A stretch of DNA of 64,000 nt from Fennellomyces sp. T-0311 (GCA_025266875.1 JALLLT010000049.1:186001-250000); one strand, 5' to 3'. Shown: positions 10,730 through 23,066, counted from the first letter of the stretch. The notes: generated from the letters alone by a model not told the origin. Program-made: numbers and translations.

Positions 10730-11799
10730 TCCTTTCCCGTTGTCATTTCCATCTTACTTTATTATATAACTGTGTTTAAATGGCGTCGACGTCGTGCCAT
10801 AGTTTTTCTGTATGCACGTTATTGGGACTATGCCTATTTTAGCTCAGGCCATGCAGGCCATCTGCTGCTGTTGTGCGATTAATCTTTCCTTCCAAACATA
10901 TCTTCTTCTTTGAGACGTCTAATACAGTTTGCTTACGCAACTCCATCATGACGAGACCACTGTACGGTGGTCTTGTTCTTACTGCGTAATTAAGTGACAT
11001 TAACTTCGCATGGAATCTACGTAGAATCAATTGCCAAGGAATCAAATACTAATTGGTACATTTCGATTGTTTGTCCCTTTGGTACCATAACAAGGGCTGT
11101 GCAAAGCGCAACTGCATATATGTTTGTTTGATTATTGCAGATGAGTAACAAGTATTCTGTCATTCTACGTAGGTATGTTCCCGTTATTATTTGACGGCTA
11201 CAGTCACTGAACCAGGTTGTGTTCTCATTTTTTCTTTATTTGGTCGAAAAGAAATGTTGAACAAGACAAGGATATTGTACATACAAAGTAGACATTCGGT
11301 TCAGAATAGCTCATCTTAAACCTTGCTTAACACTACCTGCCTAATGCTGGTCGACGTGAGAATAGCTTCTGCTAACATCCAAACGACACTTATTGAATAA
11401 CATGATTAAATTTCTAATCCAAAGGAAGATGGATACACAGAAACTCATTGCGAGGTGAAAAGAGAGCAGTAGAAAACCCGTGATGGAAACCTTGTAGTCG
11501 GCTTGAAAACATAACAATAAGAAAAAGAGCACCCAAACCACATCGGTCTTCGCATCCAAACTTGAAAGTTTGGCTGTACATACGTATAATCATTACCGCG
11601 ATAGGTATTCAGCTGCCTATCGCGCTTGACATACGATCATCCTGTGTGCTAGATTTGATTATTGACCATCCCTAATACTATTTTATAGTGCACACTCTTT
11701 TTTCCTTGAAGCTGACATTACGTATACACAGATAGAATACTATAACGCAGTTTATTGCTGACAATACTGAATATGTAATCAAGTGAGAACAACCGCAGA
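10730..11799. other. Intergenic region, no gene seen
   Basis: About 1.07 kb between convergent genes. Only short frames lacking domains or splice support are present; it should contain the 3' ends of both neighbours. Confidence 0.5.
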
Positions 11800-14081
11800 T
11801 TACTCGACATATTTAGTGAAGTCGATCTTTCGTGCCACACGATCAGCATCCTCTGTTGATACTCGTTCACGTAAGTTGAGCATCTAAAAACAATTCTATC
11901 AGAAATGTCGAATACTACATTATTGGAAAGTTTGATTACCTGTCCTTCTGACAATCTTACCGGAGAATCGAAGGATGGCAGCGTTAAATCTGTATATTGC
12001 AATTTAGAATTATTACCGAGCCGCTCGAGACAATGGGCGGAGGTGTTCAAAACAATTTCCTATACATAATGGGTCAAACCAGCTCCATATCGCATCAAAA
12101 GAAAAATCATACTTGTACAACATCCATCACTTGAAAGACACCAAGCATGACATCCAAGTTTGTCCGATTGTATGGTATCGTGAATTCACCTATTTCAATC
12201 AAACGATACATTCCGTGAAATTGAAGATCCATCACATACGCACGGCAACGGTTTCCTTCGCATATGAGACCACAGATCTCGTAGTCGTAATTATTGTTTG
12301 CACCTGCCACGCACGCCTCATCGATGCAGTCTTTTAAGCAATTTGCAATTTTGACCATATCGTCACTCTTCTTGGTCCTCGGCGGTTTGCACTCCATAAT
12401 GAATACTAACTGGCTTTGTGGTCCCTGGCAAGTATAGACGCTGAAATCTCCTTTTCTGCCTTTGGCATCGGAATTAATCTGCCGGCGTCGGTTTCTGGAA
12501 GCTTTCACCACACTGTTTGCACTACATAATTGTAGGTAAACATTCCTTGTAGTAGCTGCAAGAAAAGTGCTTTAACGTTACCCTTCAGTGCGGATCATGG
12601 TGCTGTTAGTGAAATACGTTCGTAAAATGGGCAACAGTGCGCTTTGGATATATGTGTCCTCATTAATATCATCAGTACTGAAAACTTCACTGTATGCTTT
12701 GAGTCTGGAGAGAGCAAAAGGTAAGATTACTTTGCATCAAGTGCAATCTGCACATAGAATTAGCGTTTGCTTACAATTCACGGTAAATATCTTGGTATCT
12801 TTCCGCTATTTCAGTTTCATCGTCTTGGCACCACCGGCGCAATACAGTCTTTGCTGCTTTGATGCTGTTTCTCGCAGCCTAAGTGATAGCGCTTAATACC
12901 AAGAATGATAACGTGCTTTTAGCAGTAATAAATACTCTACCTCATTGATGCGATGACACCATATGACATGAGTTTCGTCTAATGGATTCAATTCACGTTT
13001 GGCAGATTTGATACACAGGTCCCAAAACGTTTTGTTCAGGCCGCAGGTCAATCTTGATGCGTCAGAAATTAGGCAGACAAAGTTCAAAACACTACCGATA
13101 AATTTTAGCAGCTTAATCGACGAACCGCTTATTCAAACTTACAGTCGATCGAAAACTGTAAGATCATCAATTAGTTTTGCTCGTGTTACAATCGATTCCC
13201 GATAGGCAAGGAAACTGGCAGTAAGGTCAGTATTGTCTACCATCCACTATAACCTGGTAATCAGTAACGATGTTTAGTCACACACAACAGCCAAAACAAC
13301 CTTTCTTGCATTTTTGGGCCGGTGGTATTCTTCGAGCCCTTGGCCTTCGAGGTAAGAATACGCAATACAACTAGCAACCTTAATCTCCGTGGACTTCCCG
13401 CTGCTGCAGTCCTCGGTGTTGAAATCGCTGTCTCCTTCTGAAGACCTATCGCTGGGCTATTGCAGTGATACATGCAACACGTCAGTACACGATACATTAT
13501 AAAAGCACATCATTGTTATCGCGTACCGGAGCATCGTGATCGTTCGCTTTTTGTCGTTTTGCGGTTGGAAGTGATTCATCTAGGAAACGTTGTAAAAACA
13601 TCAGCGTGGTGTTCGATAATGTAAGTGATTGTAGCAATACCTGAATCAGATTGTTGCTATGTATTATATAATTGTCTCTTAGTTACGCACAGTAATATAT
13701 ATATCCAAGCGAAAATATACCTTAACCAACTTCGTCTTTCGTTCAAAATACTTGGTCACCTCTTCCTTTTGCGACCGGTCCACAGCAGCTTGCGCCCAAT
13801 ACGTATCTGCAGCCCCAGTATTTAATAGCTATTTCCAAAGAAAATTAGTGCTCATAGGAACTACGGCGGAAAGAAAAAATGTTTACCATGAATTTGCTTT
13901 CCACTTGCATTTTGGCCCATTGCTGCGCAGTGCAAAATTTCCAGGTAGATATATTGGTAACAACGCGCATAAATTCTCTCTCTGCAGCCTCTCTGTCGAC
14001 AATATCAATATGGCGGAAACATTCAACAATATCAAAGTTTGGTCCGGCATTTTCCTTAATGTAGCTGGTTAAATCTGGCAT
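11800..14081 (-). CDS. PD-(D/E)XK nuclease-like protein, 11 exons, family unnamed
   Basis: On the minus strand 11 exons join into one uninterrupted frame of 550 residues: 14081-13887, 13828-13721, 13640-13527, 13456-13284, 13214-13143, 13091-12941, 12878-12775, 12704-12582, 12521-12113, 12059-11940 and 11883-11800. Introns are 48-80 nt and GT-AG. The N-terminal third is polar; a helical middle region follows (for example AARNSIKAAKTVLRRW). The C-terminal part has KGDFSVYTC, then LVFIMECKPP: an Asp followed by an E-x-K after a hydrophobic strand, the pattern of PD-(D/E)XK nucleases. After this come MYRLIEIGEFTIP and LDVMLGVFQVM blocks that parallel the gene at 21.6 kb. I recall similar proteins as multicopy families in Mucoromycota. 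Enzyme activity is inference; the splice model is supported by frame continuity at all ten junctions. Confidence 0.68.
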
Positions 14082-15187
14082 CTTGACGATGAGAAAGTTG
14101 TTATGGTTAGAGCATTTCCCAATGGTTTGCCAAATGCTATTTTGGCAGTCCGAAATGGCAATTTACTGGTTCCAACGGTTTGCTGCCATTTTGTAAAATA
14201 GAAAATTATGGTCTATATCACATGTCTGGCGTCAGTAAAAAATTCACAGTTGATAGTGTTAACTTACCAGGTTGGGACACGCGTCATCCGTGTCAGCATA
14301 CCAGACACACTCTTATGGCCGGCTCTAGCCAGCAGGACCTGCATATGGACAGTGTGCCAGGTATGGAGAGGGGGGTGAGCCAGTCCTCTGACGCAATCAA
14401 TGATCAGTTTTGAAGGTCGTACTACTCATGGAAATGAACAACTTACCGCTTGGTTCTCGGTCATTGCAAAGGCTAAAGAAAAAGAAGGAAGCAGTCTTGG
14501 CATGCTGCTTTTTATGTTCCCATTGCCGCATTTTTTGTTTCACTTATGCAGTCTGCTATTCTTTCATCACTTCGCTGATATGAACATCCGATTGGCTCCA
14601 AACCCATGTTGAGCCGCTGCCATTATAATAAAGTAGCGCGTGTTTATGGTAGTAAATACATAATGTAGTGTACATCTGGAACTCGTTTATTATACAACGC
14701 AAAGAATATCACACATTTAAACCATAATGTGTAGCGTAGATCATCAGTTTCCGATGGTCAACGATCGTAGCGGATCATATTTCCTCCCATGAAAAAGCTT
14801 TCGCATCAAACCCGGTCTTGCATTTCTTGGTACATACACGGGATGATCTGTCAGGATTGAAACAATTTTGGTTAAATCGATACGAAGCCAAGCAAGCGGA
14901 AGCTTGTATCTGAAGGGTTACATCGAACCGTGTCTTGCTGACATAAGCATAGCTGAACACTTCATAGGCTGGTTTAGGTAAGACATGAAGAAACAATGAG
15001 CGTAGCTCGACACTTCATAGGCTGCCCGGATGAGACATAAAGACTAGTTCGGCCGTTCATTCGCCCTACTTCAGGCCCACATACTTCAAGCCCGCCAAAA
15101 CTATTGTGCTGGCTTTGCGATTCTTCAAAATAGAAAACACGCAGTAAAATAAACTTTTCTCGTTCCTGAACTTACTCTTCAATCGAA
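14082..15187. other. Intergenic region left of the Harbinger element
   Basis: About 1.1 kb. It contains an imperfect direct duplication of roughly 50 bp (near 14944-14996 and 14997-15046, sharing ACACTTCATAGGCTG). The left terminal repeat of the Harbinger element should lie here or just inside, but I could not pair it with a right end. Confidence 0.4.
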
Positions 15188-16009
15188 ATGGCTAAATCTA
15201 AGACCACTACCACCGGAAATGCTTTAAATGGCGATTCTCGCCCAACGCTTGGAGCTGGACAGAGTTCGTCTTCTTGTTGTACCCGCAAATCGCGTGGCCG
15301 TGGTTGGGAAAAGTGCGAAAACCTGTATCTTTGCAAGGCCTGGGTCCATGTATCATGATCCCATCAAGGGTAGAGACCAGGATAGCAATATGCTATGGAA
15401 GGGTATCTATAACCACTTCCTCCATTTGGGAGGCTCTGCTAAGAGATGTACCACCCTCGGAAGCCTCTCCAGTCGCTGGCACAACGTCCAGACAGCTGTT
15501 ACCTTGTTTTGTGGAATAATCTCGAATATCGAGAACGCTCGTGGCGAACCAGTTAGTGGGACACAGCCTCCTGATGATGTGAGTTAATGCTAGCCTTTTT
15601 ATTATACTTACTAGTACTCATGATTTTTCTTTTTGGTGTCAAGGTCGAGAAAGCCTTGGAAAAGTACAAGGCTACAGTGAAGAGCGAGTTCGCTTCCATG
15701 CACTGCTATAAAGTGCTGAAAGGCGAGGAAAAGTTTCGCGTTCGTTATAACAACGTGAAAAATGACGAGCTTCCTGCCCCCGTAGATCGCCCCCAAGGCC
15801 GCAAGGCTGCCAAAGACAAGGCAAAAGAAGAAGCTTCGCGTAAGTGTAAGTTCGACGATAGCCGGGAAAACCTCGTTTGCTTCGAGGAAAAGCAGTTCGC
15901 GTTGAGCGAAAAAAAGATTCGCCTTCTAAGAAGCTATGGAGGAGGCCAAAGCCATGAGAACGAAGTTGGACGACTTGGATGAGATCGCACGTGAGTACTT
16001 CATGCCCAG

Positions 16010-16041
<32 letters not shown>

Positions 16042-16118
16042 CTGCTGTTATCCAGGAGACAATTGAAGTAGTAGAAAGTGAAGGAGAAGAAGACAGTGAA
16101 GAAGAAGGCGAACAATAA
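15188..16118 (+). pseudogene. Harbinger Myb/NAM-associated DNA-binding protein (frameshifted)
   Basis: This is the accessory (ORF1-type) gene of a PIF/Harbinger transposon. The frame starts MAKSKTTTTGNALNG at 15188 and runs through a WEKCENLYLCKAWVHVS block of Myb/SANT-like type. It then breaks near 15353, where a missing dinucleotide shifts it to the frame reading HDPIKGRDQDSNMLWKGIY. A 65-nt intron at 15579-15643 joins cleanly to VEKALEKYK. A conserved RPQGRKAAKDKAKEE motif follows, typical of NAM-associated/Harbinger ORF1 proteins. A second frameshift near 15930 leads to an EEAKAMRTKLDDLDEIAREYF helix, a poly-Ala tract from GCT/GCA repeats (about 16013-16046) and an acidic tail. Two frameshifts make an intact product unlikely. 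Confidence 0.75.
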
Positions 16119-16250
16119 AAATAGAATGCTTTTTTTTTCGTTTATAAATCACTCACTGCCATTATCTGCTGGCTCACGCTGTTGTACTGGTTGTTTGCGC
16201 TGGTACAGCCATAGATGCTCGACAAGATCGCGCTTCAACTGATGATGGGT

Positions 16251-17546
16251 TTAAGCATCCTTAATAGCGGCAAGACGATCATCATAGTGCTGCATGAATT
16301 CATCCAACGCGTTTCTTTCCCTGCGGATAGTCAGCGAAGGAATGCTGCCTAAACATTGCGGTTCTTCAACGTCTTCGTCAGGATGGTTGCGCTGGTCTTC
16401 GATGATCATATTGTGCAATATGATGCACGCTCTCATCACCGAATAGAGCTCGTGAAGCTGCCACAGTCGTCCTGGATATCTAATCACAGCGAACCGTGCT
16501 TGCAAAATGCCGAAGGCACGTTCAACATCTTTGCGATGTGCTTCATGCGTTCTCGTGAACAACTATGGGAATGTTAGAATAGCTGGTTTACATATACTAA
16601 CAGGGCCTTACGCTCTCTCCCGCGCCAACTGGATATCTGATGGCATCCATAAGCGTGGCCCATGGTGGGTAAATGCCATCAACCAGGTAGTATCCTTTGG
16701 TGTATTCTTTGCCATTGACCGTAAATTTTACGTCAGGGGCAACACCAGCTACTTGTTTAGCGAAAAGAGGAGAACGGTGTAGGACATTAAGGTCGTTGAG
16801 GGAACCTGGGAGACCAAAGAATGCATGCCAGATCCACGTCTCAGCGTCCGCAACAGCCTCCAAAATAATCGTTGCCGTTTTGGACCTTCCCTGGTAAGCA
16901 CCATTCCATGTTGAGGGGCAGTTCTTCCATTCCCAGTGCATGCAATCCAAAGAACCAAGCATGCCAGGCAAACCGTGCTCCTCTTCCTTTGCAAGCAATC
17001 GTTTGATGTCTTTTTCGTTTGGTGAACGCAGGTATTCATCACCATAGATATGACTGATTGCGAGACAGAAGTGCTTGAGGGACTCCAATGTCGTACTCGC
17101 TCCAATCCGAAAATACTCATCTACTGTATCAGCAGCGACTCCGTAAGCAAGTTGACGAATAGCTGCCGTTACTTTTTTGGAGAGATGACGGACGGGGTTG
17201 TCGTGCAGCATCGTACTTCCGAGTGAAGTAGTCGTCATTTAGCTCCAACTGTTCAACGATCTCGCAAAACAATCAGGGCTCATGTGGAACCGAGTACAAA
17301 CTGTTTATCCGAGTAAATCGGGGGTTCGGCAAAGTAGTCCTTGAAAAGGCGGTAATGGCCTGCAATTCGATTGCGCTTAATGACATCGCGGCCAGGAGCC
17401 CAACCTTTCCTGCCCTTCTTGTCTTTCGGTTCTTCATCTTCCTTGAACATTTACATCTGACGTTTGACCCTGTGATGACGCATAACTCCTTCTGATGCAT
17501 GTTCATCGAACATTTGTCGAAGTAATTGAACTCTTTTGTTTGACAT
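16251..17546 (-). pseudogene. PIF/Harbinger DDE transposase (decayed)
   Basis: The minus-strand frame carries the DDE_Tnp_4/Plant_tran type transposase. The second part is clean: LAYGVAADTVDEYFRIG, then GSLDCMHWEWKNCPS (first Asp), FGLPGSLNDLNVLHRS (second Asp), an intron at 16611-16563 that joins GAGES to LFTRTHEAHRKDVERAFG (catalytic Glu). The N-terminal part is broken. From an ATG at 17546 there is an in-frame TAA near 17454, single-base frame changes near 17300 and 17260, and an extra A in a six-A run near 17175. The catalytic triad is therefore still visible, but the frame is not continuous. The gene converges on the accessory gene at 15188-16118, the usual two-gene Harbinger content. 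Confidence 0.82.
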
Positions 17547-17878
17547 GGTGGCGTCAGCTTTATAGAGAAAAAAAAATAGCAAACTGTTGGAAAATGGTGT
17601 GTTTTTTATGGTCCGGCTACGATTGCCCCCTTGCCAACATGGCAAAAATTTCTTACAAAGGGAGAGAGAGAGTATGCTGCTTAAGTTGAGCTGAAGGCAG
17701 TCACGATGACTATTAGACCAGCGGACAAACCGCACTGTTTGACCCTACCATCTTACATGATAATTCCCTATTATTTTTGGATACTCCTGCTAATCTTGAT
17801 CATGGCTATGGACAATTGCTTTTCTACCAGGTAATTGAAGCTAACTAAGTTTTGAGTATAGCATATTCGATCCTGTGT

Positions 17879-19021
17879 CATGGAATACACTACAGCACCT
17901 GTTTTCACACAACCAGTGTGAGTGTCTGGTACGCTGCTGCCAAACAAAGAAGTGGATTTCCTCGATTTCCTGGGCGTAGGGTGATGCCTACAACCGAATC
18001 TTCTTGACAGTGCGGCTCCTGGGGGGTAGCTGGGTGTCTTACACATGGTTACCACGGGATTTGTCCGCGTCTGTGTGTATTACCATGCGAATTTGACGCT
18101 GAATGAGAAGCATCAAGGAAAGTGAATATACTGAAATTGCAGAAAGTTTTGACAATTGACCACTCGTTTATAAGATTGTATATGCATGTATTATTTCTTG
18201 GCATGGAATACGCTACAGCACCTGTTTTCACACAACCAGTGTGAGTGTCTGGTACGCTGCTGCCAAACAAAGAAGTGGATTTCCTCGATTTCCTGGGCGT
18301 AGGGTGATGCCTACAACCGAATCTTCTTGACAGTGCGGCTCCTGGGGGGTAGCTGGGTGTCTTACACATGGTTACCACGGGATTTGTCCGCGTCTGTGTG
18401 TATTACCATGCGAATTTGACGCTGAATGAGAAGCATCAAGGAAAGTGAATATACTGAAATTGCAGAAAGTTTTGACAATTGACCACTCGTTTATAAGATT
18501 GTATATGCATGTATTATTTCTTGGCATGGAATACGCTACAGCACCTGTTTTCACACAACCAGTGTGAGTGTCTGGTACGCTGCTGCCAAACAAAGAAGTG
18601 GATTTCCTCGATTTCCTGGGCGTAGGGTGATGCCTACAACCGAATCTTCTTGACAGTGCGGCTCCTGGGGGGTAGCTGGGTGTCTTACACATGGTTACCA
18701 CGGGATTTGTCCGCGTCTGTGTGTATTACCATGCGAATTTGACGCTGAATGAGAAGCATCAAGGAAAGTGAATATACTGAAATTGCAGAAAGTTTTGACA
18801 ATTGACCACTCGTTTATAAGATTGTATATGCATGTATTATTTCTTGGCATGGAATACGCTACAGCACCTGTTTTCACACAACCAGTGTGAGTGTCTGGTA
18901 CGCTGCTGCCAAACAAAGAAGTGGATTTCCTCGATTTCCTGGGCGTAGGGTGATGCCTACAACCGAATCTTCTTGACAGTGCGGCTCCTGGGGGGTAGCT
19001 GGGTGTCTTACACATGGTTAC
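17879..19021. repeat. 323-bp tandem repeat, 3.5 near-identical copies
   Basis: Four copies of a 174-bp block alternate with three copies of a 149-bp spacer, period 323 bp. Copies start near 17879, 18204, 18527 and 18850. Apart from small differences in the first block (for example ACACTACAG against ACGCTACAG) the copies look identical. Each 174-bp block contains a short hairpin (TCACACAACCAGTGTGA). The minus strand has repeated ORFs of about 109 codons, but 323 is not a multiple of three, so they do not fuse and are probably incidental. The repeat sits between the Harbinger remnant and the left inverted arm. Confidence 0.93.
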
Positions 19022-19134
19022 TATGCTTGTGTTGTTGTACTGGAGTCTTGTGATGTTGTTCCGGGGTTTGTTATAGCAGCTGAGCCTCATAGGAAATTCC
19101 CAGTTGTGTAAGGAGATGAACGACTATTAAATTC

Positions 19135-19893
19135 TACTTGATTAGCTGTCGTCCAGAATATATTATGCTGAATTTTTACCTGCTTCGATAATGAATCAAC
19201 TTCCTTTTGGTGCCTTTTGTCCCACTTCTGAACTTGGCTTTTGCGCGCCTCGTCTTGATCATGATGAATTGCGACAATTGTGAGACGTAAGCTGTGTGCG
19301 CACTAAACCTGGAGTCAATCGGTACAAATCGCTCTTACCCCGTCCACCAAAAAGGGTACCACTTACACTACTAGTTTTTCAACCGATCGCTTTTACCAGT
19401 GTTTGACGTAAAGTTCGAGCTAGTAAGATATATTCGGCGCACCCGAACGGGTTAAGGATGACACCAACAACTATTATGCGGTATAATTAGCATCCATCTG
19501 CCGCAAGTACAGACATTAACTCTCCTTCTCGATGCCATTGTGAGTGCTAAGAAAAGTCCTCAGTACAGAATATTCACGTTTAACACTGAGTCTTCTTCAG
19601 TACCTGTGCTTGTGTAGTAATGTTCGCGCTCGGAAAGTCGGGTCACACAAGAAACAAGTTGGACTCTCTGGCCGCGGCCCATGGTAGGTTGAGTAAAGAA
19701 GAGATCATGGCTGGCTATTGTCACAGTGCGGGCATACTGTCAAGACATGCGAATTCAATCCGACCAAGTTCACGTACTTGCGAGGTCCACTAGCATGTTC
19801 CGTATATTTGTCGCACTTCCTTCATACCAGTGTCAAGCCAGTTCGAAGGAGAGTTACAAAGAAACATCTGGGGTACCGAAGCGCGCTTCCGCA
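19135..19893 (-). repeat. Left arm of a ~755-bp inverted repeat
   Basis: This segment is the reverse complement of 28533-29286 with only scattered mismatches. Read leftward it contains exon-like frames. One has two CxxC pairs and a His-rich end (CPHCDNSQPW, CFLCDLTFRARTLLHKHR), another begins MASRRRVNVCTCGRWM, and a third has a charged helix (HDQDEARKSQVQKWDKRHQK). Similarity stops abruptly at both edges. No start-to-stop protein can be assembled with confidence. Confidence 0.88.
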
Positions 19894-21577
19894 GCAGCGA
19901 AATATGTGACGCAGTAAAGGTAGACCGGATATGCTCACCTGCTTTCTCTCAGTCTCTGCTCTTCAACCGTAATGGACAAGGGCACGCAAAAGCGACCGCA
20001 ATATTTCCAAGACGCACCCGTCTGGGACTTTTATTTCCAGAACTCAACTTTGAAGCGAACGGCCTAAAAGTCTACCGCAGCGATTGTTTTCGCAGAGCGC
20101 ACATTTCAGCACGCTGATAGTACGTCTGGAAGGTGGCTGAAAAGCAACCTTTCAGATACACATTCCAGAACGCTGAAATTAGTCTAGAAGATGAATCTTC
20201 CAGCACATCTCTCAGGCGCGAGCCTGAAGACACAGCTTTTGGCAATGAAGGAAAAGAGGAATGTCCCAAGGCACCAAAGATAAAATTGATTCCATGTTGG
20301 TTCAAGTAAGTATGATTTTAGCCTAAAAACCGTTGCCAGCTAATCCAGTAAATGTAAGTTGGAAAATGGAGTCGAAGAGTCTGGTCTTCAGAGCTCTACC
20401 ACACCCACCATACAAAATGTACATTTGAATGGCAAGGTTCGAGTCTTGTTCATCACAAGGGATCACATAGGAGCGGTAAGCATCGGTCGAAAAAGATGAA
20501 GTATTTTTGCTGATAGATCTTATTGTAGAACATGAGCGGGGGCGCTGCTGGCAGCGCACTCAGAGATAACGACTCTGAAGGTCCTCAAAGTGCTCCTGTA
20601 TCGTCTGCCTGCCCGTCACCACCAGGCAACGATACGTATTCCGAATGGATTTGACGTATCGAGTGCATTCTACAAGTTTCAACAACCGGATAACGCACAA
20701 CACACGCTTTACATGGAAAGCAACGTTTACCATATTATGTAAGTAGTTTGCTCATGACCTCGAAGTCAAATGTACTTTTCGGCATTCTTATATCATGACA
20801 GGTCACTGTCCTCAATCCTCTTATTAAAACCAAGACGCATCCACGAAGATCTTCAGAATACATTTGAACCAGCGAACATTGATGCATTGATGGACCAATT
20901 TCAAAGAGCGTTTGCTGTTGGAAAGTATGGGAAAACACTGGACAATGATCTTTTTAAAAGGCTTAAGTCCATTGTGAAGGTAATAGCATACAGGGTCAGG
21001 TTTTTAGGTTTCTCAAACATCTTTTGTTTTTGTGCTTAGGATGTATACGATGGGAACATAACACGATTAAGTGCACAGTGTTGTTTATACCCAATGGCGA
21101 GCGAAGCGAGCTTGATTGATTCGAAAATGATTTTATCGGTAGCCAGACTGTGAGTATGGATGACAAGAGCATCTTGTAATCATCAATTTCTAATGGATCT
21201 ATTTTCCAAAAGAATTTCAATGCTTCCTGTGGTATCGCTTAACGAGGAAAGGCTTTCGAATGACGAGACCAGAAATAAGCTTCTGTTTTATTGAAGAAAG
21301 TTGCTTACCATTTATACTGATGATGAGGCGGGACGGAGAAGACGAAAGCTTTGTGTAATAGTCCCAAAGATACATGTTATCACCGAATCTCATATGATCT
21401 TGCCATATTGTCGAAGACACCGAAGATCTGAGACCAAGTTAACGGAGTTGCCTTACATGATCGGTAAAGCCGGATCAAGGTTGCACAGAAGAGCAAATAT
21501 GGGAATCGACAACTGTACGGTTGTTGATATCGTAATGACAGTGGATATAATCAAAGACTAAGGGAAAGCATGTAACC
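19894..21577 (+). other. Coding-like exons upstream of the nuclease-like gene
   Basis: Between the left arm and the gene at 21578 the plus strand shows exon-like frames. One is near 20145-20307 (ending KIKLIPCWFK). Another starts with an ATG at 20770 (70 codons before a GT-AG intron at about 20980-21039, continuing DVYDGNITRLSAQCCLYP). Sequence near 20335-20545 is paralogous to the sequence just right of the right arm (29275-29425), sharing CAGCTAATC, GTAAATGTA and CACATAGGAG blocks. These may be 5' exons of the downstream gene or remnants of the repeated unit; joins could not be fixed. Confidence 0.35.
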
Positions 21578-22336
21578 ATGGATGATGGTGTATGTCGGGA
21601 TACGACACTTCCTCAAGATGACATCACGACCACGGTCAAGGAACAAGAATTATGTACGCGATACCTGGATGCAGCATTGATACCTCTATTTGATGACCCA
21701 TCAAATAATGTATTTTTTAGATGGTAAGAATGTTTAGTGTGTATATGCAATAACTCCTTATTAATATTTTTTGGTAGGACAAGTAGTATTGATGTCAGTG
21801 CAACGAGTTCGTCTCCAGCTCAACCAGATGTGATGATATCGTCGCTTACTGGTGTACATTTCTCGGATAGCATGGGATTTGCAGAGGTGAAGTCAATTTA
21901 CGAAAGCAACAAGAGCTACGCCATTGCTAAAGACCTTGTACGGCTCGGCACATTCTCGAAAGAGGCTATCGACAAGTCAAAAGATAGGAATACGTGTACA
22001 ACAATCCAAGCAGTCGGCATGTTATCTTTGAATAATGATATAGTAGTGAGGTATCACCACATTCATACTCCATGTTTCCCGTCGTTCATAGGTCGGGAAT
22101 GTATATTTTATGTGGCCCAGCTGTTTGCCGAAGGTCTATATGTGATGTTCGAGTTAGGATCAGTAAATGTTCCTTCATCAATCTACAATTTGCCCAACTA
22201 TCCAGTGGAACTGGATCAAGTAATCAACATTGTCGCGGCTTTCGAGACTCTTGTGAAAGATTCGAAAGAAGATGACCTACAAATATTTGCCTACTGTAAG
22301 CAAGCGAGAGCGATGCTGACAATCACGAGGCACTAG
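21578..22336 (+). CDS. PD-(D/E)XK nuclease-like protein (second family member)
   Basis: Two exons, 21578-21723 and 21778-22336, give 234 residues with a 54-nt GT-AG intron. Motifs in order: ELCTRYLDAALIPLFDD, then the intron-spanning FFRWTSSIDV, then PDVMISSLTG and GFAEVKS. The P-D followed by E-x-K after a short spacer is the PD-(D/E)XK signature. Next come YAIAKDLVRLGTFSKEAID and, after a less conserved loop, YVAQLFAEGLYVMFELG plus a VELDQVINIVAAFE helix. The last blocks parallel those in the gene at 11.8-14.1 kb. The loop at about 22018-22089 may be a further intron (a GC-AG solution would tighten the alignment), but the frame is open either way. Earlier exons from 20.1 kb may belong to it. 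Substrate and function are unknown. Confidence 0.6.
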
Positions 22337-23066
22337 TTTCACCGACCAGAAACTGCAAGCAAAATTCTATTACCCGCCATCTATACGTTGGATGACCGTT
22401 ATTCATCATTGTTTTTCTTGTAAAAATGGATGTCAAAAGATAATACCAAGTTTCGGATTAAAGCCTATTCATGTACGCCTACCTACTGTCTCATTTAACG
22501 ATGTAGCTATATCCCTAACTAGCAGCCCAATTAATATGACTGCATTCTCATTCCACTTAATATATCCTCGTACCCGTGTTACTAGGCCATTTTGCTATCA
22601 TAATGCATACGTACGTAAGCAGCCTAAGATTGGCTACTCAGAATGAGTACACACCCGTAGTTTATACACTTTCCTGCGCTTCTTTTGCTGCAGCAAGCGT
22701 GGGAAACTGAATGTTGTTAACACCTCAGCAGATAAAGAAACCGACTTTTAGTGATCGTACGTACTTCATGATTTTGCTTTGCAAAATTATTCCTATAAAG
22801 GATTTTAATCATAATAACAAGGAGTCTTCGACGATAGTCACTGTTGTCTTTATGCTGCTGCAGGCTGTGTCCCGACTTACTACGTATGCATCGGAAGCCA
22901 CCAACTGACACTCGGGGATCTTGGTCCCCAGTTGTATCGCTTTTGCTTATGGAGAGGCGTAGTGAGTGCATCATAATGTGCATATATTTAGGTGCCACCA
23001 CCAATGACCGCATATATATACGTCTGACTCCAAGTGGCCAATCGGCGTCCCATATGGCTACCTTGT
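22337..23066. other. Spacer between nuclease-like gene and CACTA-1
   Basis: About 730 bp, AT-rich, with short chance frames only. It ends at the TGT target duplication (23064-23066) of the CACTA element. Confidence 0.5.

Larger units (their letters stand above)
15188..17546. mobile_element. Degenerate PIF/Harbinger transposon (coding core)
   Basis: Convergent Myb-like and DDE transposase pseudogenes define the core of the element. Terminal inverted repeats and the expected 3-bp TWA target duplication could not be identified by eye, so the true ends lie somewhat outside these coordinates. Confidence 0.72.

Noticed and set aside
17771..19090. Repeated 95-131 codon minus-strand frames in the tandem array
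   Set aside because: They arise from the 323-bp repeat, are not in a common frame and have no domain.
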